Below, in pieces: positions 6,648 through 11,384 of a DNA stretch of 11,384 nucleotides (the stretch's first letter is position 1; each line of letters starts with the position of its first letter). The notes under the pieces were generated by a model that had not been told where the DNA came from, ran no database searches, and saw nothing but the letters and a program-made list of their open reading frames with translations. A program made the translations under genes and the position numbers. The stretch comes from Atopobium sp. (lineage in GTDB: Bacteria > Actinomycetota > Coriobacteriia > Coriobacteriales > Atopobiaceae), in NCBI GenBank assembly GCA_015259045.1, contig JABZHD010000021.1:1-11384 (forward strand). Reading direction: 5' to 3'.

Positions 6648-6725
6648 CTTAGAGAGAAGCTTCAACACCCCTAGTTTTCCGCGTAGCTCCCCAGATAGTT
6701 TCCAGCTCTTTGAAAGGAGTTTGAC

Positions 6726-7166
6726 ATGGTAGGTTGCGTTTTAACTGGTCATGGAACTTTTGCAAACGGACTTGCTGATGCTTTAAAGATGATTGCTGGT
6801 GAGCAAGAAGCTTTTGTTCCCGTTCCTTTTATTGAAGCCGGTGCTGCAACATACCCAGAAACTCTTTCTGCAACAATTTCAGATCTTCTTGACACTACTG
6901 ACGGTGTGCTGGTTTTCTGCGATCTGCTTGGCGGAACACCTTTTAATCAGGCAATGATTATTGCTCAGAGTTATTCAAACGTAGAAGTTGTTACCGGCAC
7001 AAACCTTCCTATGCTTCTTGAAACACTTGGTAGCCGCATGGCAGATACCTCTCTTGAAGAACTGGTTGAGACTGCTGTTTTAGCTGGTAGCCAGGGAGTT
7101 GTTCATAAGCGTCTTGAACTTGAGGTTGAGTCAGAAGATGACATCTTCGGAGACGATGGTATTTAA
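6726..7166 (+). CDS. PTS system mannose-family EIIA component (ManX/AgaF type)
   Basis: A 146-residue cytoplasmic phosphocarrier; single-domain mannose-family EIIA proteins are about 140-145 residues. The N-terminus MVGCVLTGHGTFANGLADAL places the phosphorylated His at residue 9. The core motif VLVFCDLLGGTPFNQA is the family DLxGGTP segment, followed by VVTGTNLPMLLETL. It takes phosphate from HPr and hands it to EIIB. ATG at 6726 follows GAAAGGAG by 8 bases. It is the first gene of the PTS arm, 33 bases before the YajC-like gene. Context suggests the N-acetylgalactosamine/galactosamine class (agaF), but EIIA sequence does not fix the sugar. Confidence 0.93.
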   Translation: MVGCVLTGHGTFANGLADALKMIAGEQEAFVPVPFIEAGAATYPETLSATISDLLDTTDGVLVFCDLLGGTPFNQAMIIAQSYSNVEVVTGTNLPMLLETLGSRMADTSLEELVETAVLAGSQGVVHKRLELEVESEDDIFGDDGI

Positions 7167-7199
7167 GTAGCGTTTTGTTGTTGAGTTAAGGAGATGCAC

Positions 7200-7490
7200 A
7201 TGGCAAATCTAGCAGAGAACATTCTTGCTTCATCCATTGTTCTTCTCGCGTTCTTAGTAATTTTGGGCCTTATTTATTCCTTCTTTGTTTGGAGAGCCTC
7301 TTCTAAAAAGGCGGGAACAACTTCAGAGTTTCTGAAGAATCTTCATGCAGGTCAGAAAGTTAAGACTAACAGCGGAATGTATGGCGTAGTTAAAAACGTC
7401 AAAAAAGAAACAGTAGATGTTGAGTTTGCTCCAAATGTGGTCATCACGTTGGATCGTTGGGCGTTAATCAGCGTTTCTAACAATAAATAA
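7200..7490 (+). CDS. YajC-domain small membrane protein within the PTS operon
   Basis: A 96-residue protein with one N-terminal transmembrane helix (about residues 10-31), a short basic stretch WRASSKKAG, and a soluble YajC-type domain: FLKNLHAGQKVKTNSGMYG, VVKNVKKETVDVEF, VVITLDRWALISV. YajC is the accessory subunit of the SecDF-YajC complex beside the Sec translocon, but here it sits between EIIA and EIIB genes. From memory, similar YajC-like genes occur in some streptococcal mannose-family PTS operons (hyaluronan disaccharide type). Its role there is not known to me; helping insertion or assembly of EIIC/EIID is an inference. The ATG at 7200 is chosen since AAGGAG at 7188-7193 is 6 bases before it; the ATG at 7194 directly abuts that site. 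It may be a paralogue of a housekeeping yajC elsewhere. Confidence 0.85.
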   Translation: MANLAENILASSIVLLAFLVILGLIYSFFVWRASSKKAGTTSEFLKNLHAGQKVKTNSGMYGVVKNVKKETVDVEFAPNVVITLDRWALISVSNNK

Positions 7491-7585
7491 ATTTGCAGTA
7501 AAACACGCAGCGTAAGTTGCGAGTAGTGCGATGAAAATCGCAGATAGCACGCACAAGTGTGCGCGCAAAGAGAGGAGAACTTGTT
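7491..7585 (+). other. 95-nt hairpin-containing spacer between YajC-like and EIIB genes
   Basis: Inside the operon this spacer has a hairpin TGCGAT-GAAA-ATCGCA (7527-7542; 6-bp stem with a GNRA-type GAAA tetraloop) and an inverted repeat CGCACA-AG-TGTGCG (7550-7563) ending 7 bases before the EIIB ribosome binding site AGAGGAG (7571-7577). No T-run follows either, so they do not look like terminators; RNA processing or translation control is possible. Confidence 0.45.
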
Positions 7586-8068
7586 ATGGGAGAACCAGAT
7601 ATCAAGCTTGCTCGAATCGATAATCGTTTGATTCATGGTCAGGTTGCTACTCAGTGGAACGGTACCCTTGGAACAAATCTCATCCTTGTTGCTAATGACG
7701 AGGTCGCAGGCAATAAGATGCGTCAGGGCCTCATGGATATGGCAGCACCAAACGGTGTTGCAACCAGGTACTTTACGCTCCAGAAGACTATCGATGTTAT
7801 CCACAAGGCTTCAGCAAGCCAGCACATTTTCCTTGTTGCCGAGAATCCAGAGGATGTCCTCACTCTGGTTAAGGGCGGTGTTCCAATCAAAAAAGTGAAC
7901 ATCGGCAATATGCACATGGCTGAGGGAAAGCGACAGGTCGCCACAAGTGTGGCGGTAGACGATAAGGACGTCGCTGCCTTTCGTGAGCTTCAGGAATTGG
8001 GGGTGACTCTAGAGATTAGGCGTGTTCCTACGACCCCGGTCGAGGATATCTCAAAGCTATTCGAGTAA
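7586..8068 (+). CDS. PTS system mannose-family EIIB component (AgaV/ManX-B type)
   Basis: A 160-residue cytoplasmic phosphocarrier. The signature LARIDNRLIHGQVATQW holds the phosphorylated His17, the residue used by mannose-family EIIB in place of Cys. Other family segments are NLILVANDEVAGNKMRQGLM, VLTLVKGGVPIKKVNIGNMH and the C-terminal LGVTLEIRRVPTTPVEDI. EIIB passes phosphate from EIIA to the sugar as it crosses EIIC/EIID. The ATG at 7586 is preceded by AGAGGAG 8 bases upstream; an earlier ATG at 7559 would add nine residues from the spacer and has no binding site. Full length for the family. Sugar class galactosamine/N-acetylgalactosamine is inferred from agaS and the tagatose genes. Confidence 0.94.
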   Translation: MGEPDIKLARIDNRLIHGQVATQWNGTLGTNLILVANDEVAGNKMRQGLMDMAAPNGVATRYFTLQKTIDVIHKASASQHIFLVAENPEDVLTLVKGGVPIKKVNIGNMHMAEGKRQVATSVAVDDKDVAAFRELQELGVTLEIRRVPTTPVEDISKLFE

Positions 8069-8206
8069 GTTTTGCGCGCAACTTCCTGGTAGAGATTACA
8101 AAAAGTTGCAATGGTGCAACGTTTCTAGCAGGTTGGCAAAGGTATTCGGATAGTCTGCCGATCATCGTCATCGGTAGTTATGGTGTGTTTGAAAGGAGGA
8201 GTTAAG
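8069..8206 (+). other. 138-nt hairpin-containing spacer between EIIB and EIIC genes
   Basis: An unusually long gap for adjoining PTS subunit genes. It holds GTTGCA-ATGG-TGCAAC (8105-8120), an upstream GCAACTT (8078-8084) able to pair with AAGTTGC (8103-8109) in a competing structure, and a stem CTGCCGAT/ATCGGTAG with one G-U pair (8155-8177). The very strong ribosome binding site AAAGGAGGA (8192-8200) follows. No reading frame fits. Confidence 0.45.
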
Positions 8207-9013
8207 ATGGATGTTAGCCCTATTCAGGTGTTATTAATTTTCATCGTTGCGTTTATCGCTGGCATCGATCAGTTTAGTTTCCTCGAGTCTCTTTACCAGC
8301 CAATCGTAACTGGTTTTTTGGTTGGTTTGATTCTTGGTGACGTTCAGACTGGTCTCATTGTTGGTGGTACTTATCAGCTTATGACCATCGGTAACATGCC
8401 TGTTGGTGGTGCTCAGCCACCTAACGCTGTTATCGGCGGCATTATGTCTGCAGTCTTTGCAATCACTACTAAGCTTGAGCCAATGGCCGCTGTAGCTGCA
8501 GCAATTCCATTCTCTCTGCTTGGTCAGTATGCAGTAACCATCATCTTTACCATTATGTCCCCTGTAATGGCAACTGCTGATGCATACGCCGAGAAGGCCG
8601 ATCCTAAGGGAATTGCTCGTATTAACTACGGCGCAATGGCAGCCCTTGGTCTCTTCTTTGGTGTCATTGTTACCCTGTTCTTCCTGGGTGGTGCTGCATT
8701 TGGCACTCAGATCACCACGGCAATTCCAAAGTGGCTCATGAATGCACTGTCCGTCGCTGGTGGCATGATGCGCTTCGTCGGCTTTGCAATCCTGCTGAAG
8801 GTTATGGTTTCTCGCGAGCTTTGGGGCTTCTTCCTCATGGGCTTTGCAGCCGCAATCGTATTTATCAGCATTCCTGAGCTCTCTGGTCCAGCACTTCTGC
8901 TTCTTGCTCTCATTGGCTTTGGTATCGCATTCTGGGATTACCAGCTTCAGACCAAGGTAAAGAATGCTGCTCCTGCTGTTGTTGCTGGAGGTGACTTCGA
9001 AGATGGCATTTAA
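8207..9013 (+). CDS. PTS system mannose-family EIIC component (AgaW/ManY type)
   Basis: A 268-residue polytopic membrane protein, one of the two subunits forming the sugar channel. Hydrophobic helices run through most of the sequence; the family pattern GIDQFSFLESLYQPIVTGFLVGLILGD is visible as GIDQFSFLESLYQPIV (19-34) and LVGLILGDVQTGLIVGGTYQ (38-57), followed by the substrate-loop-like GNMPVGGAQPPNAVIGG (62-78). The ATG at 8207 has AAAGGAGGA ending 6 bases upstream, the best ribosome binding site in the window; an in-frame ATG at 8180 would add nine polar residues including that site. The C-terminal tail ends GGDFEDGI and its coding end overlaps the EIID start by 11 bases, so the two are translationally coupled. 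Confidence 0.94.
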   Translation: MDVSPIQVLLIFIVAFIAGIDQFSFLESLYQPIVTGFLVGLILGDVQTGLIVGGTYQLMTIGNMPVGGAQPPNAVIGGIMSAVFAITTKLEPMAAVAAAIPFSLLGQYAVTIIFTIMSPVMATADAYAEKADPKGIARINYGAMAALGLFFGVIVTLFFLGGAAFGTQITTAIPKWLMNALSVAGGMMRFVGFAILLKVMVSRELWGFFLMGFAAAIVFISIPELSGPALLLLALIGFGIAFWDYQLQTKVKNAAPAVVAGGDFEDGI

Positions 9014-10082
9014 TATTCCTGATACCTATCAGAACACCACTCCTGCTGAGCCACTTGATCAGAAGACACTCAACAAGATGGTATGGCGTTCCCTGTTCCT
9101 GCAGGCTTCCTTCAACTACGAGAGAATGCAGGCAGCTGGTTGGCTTTACGGTATCCTCCCAGGTCTTGAGAAGATTCACGGCGACAACAAGGATGACCTT
9201 GCTGCTTCCATGAGTCACAACCTTGAGTTCTACAATACCCACCCATTCTTGGTTACTTTTGTTATGGGTATTGTTCTCTCTCTTGAGCAGAACAAGCTGG
9301 ATATCCCAACCATTCGTGCAGTCCGCGTTTCTGCAATGGGTCCTCTGGGCGGCATTGGTGACGCACTGTTCTGGTTCACCCTTGTTCCAATTACTGCTGG
9401 TATTACCTCTAACATGGCAATTTCTGGCAATGTCTTTGCACCATTCTTGTTCCTTATCATCTTCAACATCGCACAGTTTGCTGTACGTTATTGGCTGATG
9501 AATCTTTCTTACAAGATGGGTACTGACGCAATTACCCTGCTCACCGAGAACGCAAAAGAGTTCACTCGTGCTGCTTCTATCCTGGGCGTCTTTGTTGTTG
9601 GCTGCCTGGTTGTCTGCTACGGTGGAACCAAGCTTGGCGCTGGCGCAAATATCCCTAACGGTGAGACACACAGCGTTGTTCTTTCTCAGGTAACTCTTTC
9701 TGACGAGCAGCTTGCTTCTGGTCAGTATGACAAGGCACTCTTTGCTGAGGGTTCTTATTCTGACTACAAGAAGAATCCTGAGTCCGTTAAGTTCATCGGC
9801 GGCAAGACTGCTGACGGCAAGGACGGCACTACTGCTATTGCTCCAGTCGGTAACGGCGTTAACCTGGTAACTGTTGGCGAGGAAGTTACTTCTCCTGTCT
9901 CTATTGACATCCAGAAGATCCTCGACGGCGTTTGCCCAAAGCTTATCCCACTGGCTCTTACCCTTTGTCTGTACTACCTCATGGCAAAGCGTAACTGGAC
10001 TCCAATTATGTGCATCTGCCTGCTTCTGGTAATTGCACTTCTTGGTTCTGGCTTTGGCGTTCTCCCATATATTTGGGGTTAA
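9003..10082 (+). CDS. PTS system mannose-family EIID component (AgaE/ManZ type) with enlarged loop
   Basis: A 359-residue membrane subunit that pairs with EIIC. Family segments: WRSLFLQASFNYERMQAAGW (28-47), EFYNTHPFLVTFVMGIVLSLEQ (split: EFYNTHPFLV at 75, then VMGIVLSLEQ), the conserved MGPLGGIGDALFW (112-124), FRYWL-like VRYWLMNLSYKMG (161-173), and C-terminal helices from ILDGVCPKLIPLALT on. E. coli ManZ is 286 residues; the extra length lies mainly at residues 214-296, a hydrophilic Gly/Asp/Lys/Ser-rich stretch (LSDEQLASGQYDKALF, YSDYKKNPESVKFIGG, TADGKDGTTAIAPV) between two membrane segments. The ATG at 9003 has GGAGGTGA (8987-8994) 8 bases upstream, inside the end of the EIIC gene. A strong terminator follows. 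Confidence 0.93.
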   Translation: MAFNIPDTYQNTTPAEPLDQKTLNKMVWRSLFLQASFNYERMQAAGWLYGILPGLEKIHGDNKDDLAASMSHNLEFYNTHPFLVTFVMGIVLSLEQNKLDIPTIRAVRVSAMGPLGGIGDALFWFTLVPITAGITSNMAISGNVFAPFLFLIIFNIAQFAVRYWLMNLSYKMGTDAITLLTENAKEFTRAASILGVFVVGCLVVCYGGTKLGAGANIPNGETHSVVLSQVTLSDEQLASGQYDKALFAEGSYSDYKKNPESVKFIGGKTADGKDGTTAIAPVGNGVNLVTVGEEVTSPVSIDIQKILDGVCPKLIPLALTLCLYYLMAKRNWTPIMCICLLLVIALLGSGFGVLPYIWG

Positions 10083-10090
10083 GTAAGTGT

Positions 10091-10123
10091 GACGGGTGTC
10101 CACTTAGTGGGCACCCGTCTTTT
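10091..10123 (+). terminator. Intrinsic terminator after the EIID gene
   Basis: A 13-bp stem GACGGGTGTCCAC / GTGGGCACCCGTC (10091-10103 and 10107-10119, one U-G pair) with a TTA loop, followed by TTTT. It begins 8 bases after the EIID stop and ends 2 bases before the ribosome binding site of the regulator gene, so regulator and agaS depend on read-through or on a promoter I cannot see. Confidence 0.85.
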
Positions 10124-10137
10124 ATAGGAGAGTTTTG

Positions 10138-10866
10138 ATGACAACGTTTATGGGAAGACAGCCACTCTACGAGCAGCTAGCAAATATGCTGCGCTATCGT
10201 ATTGAGAACGAGATGGATCCAGACGATCCACTTCCTTCTGAGCGTGAGCTCTCCGATTCCTACGGACTTTCTCGCACCACGGTAAGACTTGCCCTGCAAG
10301 AGCTTGAACACATGGGGCTCATTTATCGTCAGCGTGGCCGCGGTACCTTTGTTGCAGACGTCTCTGAACGTGCAACAGACCTTATGGGAGGCTATAGCTT
10401 TACTGACCAGCAGCGTCAGTTAGGTCGCGTTCCTAAGACAACTATTCTGGAGTTTGACACTATTGAGGCTAATAAGTTCTTAGCCCAGCATATGCACGTT
10501 ATTCTTGGCGAGAAACTCTTCCGCATCAAACGCTTAAGAAGTGCCGATGACGTGCCTATGATGCTGGAAGTTACCTACCTTCCAGTTTCACAGTTTTTCT
10601 CGCTTACTGCTCATGATGTTGAGCAAAAATCTCTCTACCAAATTTTTGAAGAAGACTACAACATAAAGATTGGCGTAGCAGAAGAGGAGTTCAAGGCTTC
10701 AATTGCTCGCTCGGATGACGCCACTTTATTGCAAATTTCTGAAGGTTCGCCTGTTTTGAGTCTCACACGCACTACGTACAATGACAGAAATATCATTGTT
10801 GAGTTCACACTAAGCGTGGCTCGTGCGGATCAGTTTAGATACAAAATTGTACATACACGCAGTTAA
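10138..10866 (+). CDS. GntR-family transcriptional regulator, HutC subfamily (UTRA effector domain)
   Basis: A 242-residue DNA-binding protein. The N-terminal winged helix is typical GntR: PLYEQLANMLRYRIENEM, then PLPSERELSDSYGLSRTTVR (31-50), ALQELEHMGLIYRQRGRGTF (52-71). From about residue 95 to 235 follows a UTRA domain (TILEFDTIEANKFL, KLFRIKRLRSADDVPMMLE, YLPVSQF, LYQIFEEDYNIKI, VLSLTRTTYNDRNIIVEFTL). This matches regulators of amino-sugar genes such as NagR/YvoA and DasR, which sense a sugar phosphate; by context the effector may be galactosamine-6-phosphate or a related compound. The ATG at 10138 has AGGAG 7 bases upstream. It is followed 22 bases later by agaS. The candidate operator at 6636-6647 is a plausible target. 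Confidence 0.93.
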   Translation: MTTFMGRQPLYEQLANMLRYRIENEMDPDDPLPSERELSDSYGLSRTTVRLALQELEHMGLIYRQRGRGTFVADVSERATDLMGGYSFTDQQRQLGRVPKTTILEFDTIEANKFLAQHMHVILGEKLFRIKRLRSADDVPMMLEVTYLPVSQFFSLTAHDVEQKSLYQIFEEDYNIKIGVAEEEFKASIARSDDATLLQISEGSPVLSLTRTTYNDRNIIVEFTLSVARADQFRYKIVHTRS

Positions 10867-10888
10867 ATAGCTGTGAGAAGGGATATCA

Positions 10889-11384
10889 ATGTTTAAGAAG
10901 AGCCAAGAAGAGCTAAAGGCACTAGGCGCTCATATTACAACTGCCGAGATTAAGCAGCAGCCTGAGCTTTGGGTATCTACCTTTGGCATTTATCAGGAGA
11001 ACCTTTCTGCAATTAAAGAGTTTGTCGAGCGTGCTCGCAATCTTGGCGAGGGTCGTCGTACCCGCGTGGTCTTTACGGGTGCAGGTACCTCGGCATATGT
11101 AGGCGATACCATTACTCCGTATCTTCGTTCTCATGGCGAGAAGAGCTCTTTTGAGTTTGCGTCTGTTGCAACTACTGATATTGTTTCTGATCCTTATGGC
11201 AGCCTTGATCCAGAAGATCCAACGGTTCTGGTATCTTTTGCGCGCTCTGGTAATAGTCCAGAGAGCCTTGCTGCAGTAAATATTGCTCGCAAGATTGTCA
11301 AAAATCTTTTGCTCATCAATATTACCTGTGCTCCTGAAGGAAAACTTGCCGTTGAATCCGCAGGTAAAGACGACACATTGCTGC
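10889..11384 (+). CDS. agaS: AgaS, galactosamine-6-phosphate deaminase/isomerase (SIS domain), 3' truncated by window
   Basis: The frame stays open from the ATG at 10889 to the window edge, giving 165 residues of a protein that is about 380-390 residues in the family, so roughly the first SIS domain is seen. Family features: the N-terminal QQPELWVSTFGIYQENLSAI (23-42), the SIS phosphosugar loop RVVFTGAGTSAYVGD (59-73), TTDIVSDPYGSL (95-106) and VLVSFARSGNSPESLAAV (113-130). AgaS converts galactosamine-6-phosphate to tagatose-6-phosphate plus ammonia, which feeds the PfkB kinase and aldolase of the divergent arm. AAGGG lies 7 bases upstream of the start. The 22-base gap from the regulator gene indicates co-transcription. 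The two-domain GlmS and single-domain SIS proteins are less likely because of the SFARSGNSPES motif and context. Confidence 0.92.
   Translation, partial: MFKKSQEELKALGAHITTAEIKQQPELWVSTFGIYQENLSAIKEFVERARNLGEGRRTRVVFTGAGTSAYVGDTITPYLRSHGEKSSFEFASVATTDIVSDPYGSLDPEDPTVLVSFARSGNSPESLAAVNIARKIVKNLLLINITCAPEGKLAVESAGKDDTLL

Larger units (their letters stand above)
6190..6725. promoter_or_regulatory. 536-bp divergent regulatory region between kinase/aldolase and PTS arms
   Basis: No credible gene lies here. The middle (about 6270-6570) is clearly AT-rich. It contains a - strand promoter candidate for the kinase, a GntR-type operator candidate near the PTS side, TGGTAT-like half-sites at 6345-6353 and 6367-6374, a TATCTACC copy at 6512-6519, and paired GTACCGTT repeats. 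AAAGGAG at 6711-6717 is the EIIA ribosome binding site. A 65-codon reading frame at 6535-6732 has no ribosome binding site and is not called. Confidence 0.6.

Noticed and set aside
6535..6732. A 65-codon + strand reading frame starting with an MCTVCGKN segment, overlapping the EIIA start
   Set aside because: It has no ribosome binding site, runs through the operator candidate and the EIIA ribosome binding site, and its start resembles a Cys-pair motif only by chance.
8910..10103. A 397-codon - strand open frame opposite the EIIC end and EIID
   Set aside because: The + strand encodes a full EIID with family motifs; the antisense frame is an effect of codon usage and reads as low-complexity, unrelated sequence.
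1..11384. Signs of a mobile element, prophage, CRISPR array, toxin-antitoxin or defence system
   Set aside because: All sizeable genes are recognised as housekeeping or sugar-use genes; no transposase, integrase, terminal inverted repeats, regularly spaced repeats or RNA genes are visible.

Overview
The window looks like a chromosomal segment of a moderately AT-leaning Gram-positive bacterium. My best guess is a Coriobacteriia member of the Atopobium/Lancefieldella/Olsenella type. That guess rests on the general look of the proteins (a coiled-coil cell-wall hydrolase with a Gly/Ser linker and papain-like domain, mannose-family PTS subunits, strong AGGAG-type ribosome binding sites, short intergenic spacers) and not on any search; a Firmicute host is not excluded. 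I see no rRNA, tRNA, CRISPR array, insertion sequence, phage gene or replication origin.

Left part (1-4150), mostly housekeeping. It starts with the 3' part of a secreted peptidoglycan hydrolase (+). A SlyD-like FKBP prolyl isomerase follows on the - strand, divergent from glutamate racemase murI (+). Convergent to murI is a small DUF488/YeaO-family protein (-), then a branched-chain aminotransferase ilvE (+). Clear intrinsic terminators follow the hydrolase, the isomerase and ilvE.

Right part (4186-11384), one sugar-utilisation locus in two divergent arms. The - arm holds a PfkB-family sugar-phosphate kinase (tagatose-6-phosphate kinase/1-phosphofructokinase type) and then a class II ketose-bisphosphate aldolase of the tagatose (KbaY/GatY) type. 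The + arm holds a mannose-family PTS in the order EIIA, YajC-like protein, EIIB, EIIC, EIID. After a terminator come a GntR/HutC-type regulator and the 5' part of agaS, which runs off the window. The arms are separated by a 536-bp AT-rich region with a GntR-type operator candidate, related half-sites and promoter-like elements.

Together the genes fit uptake and phosphorylation of an amino sugar such as N-acetylgalactosamine or galactosamine by the PTS. AgaS would convert galactosamine-6-phosphate to tagatose-6-phosphate, the PfkB kinase would make tagatose-1,6-bisphosphate, and the aldolase would split it to triose phosphates. The deacetylase needed for N-acetylgalactosamine and any extracellular glycosidase are not in the window. 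The features most worth a second look are the YajC-domain protein inside the PTS operon, the unusually long EIID with an inserted hydrophilic segment, the operator-like repeats, and the long hairpin-containing spacers before EIIB and EIIC. Nothing here is clearly a new kind of system.
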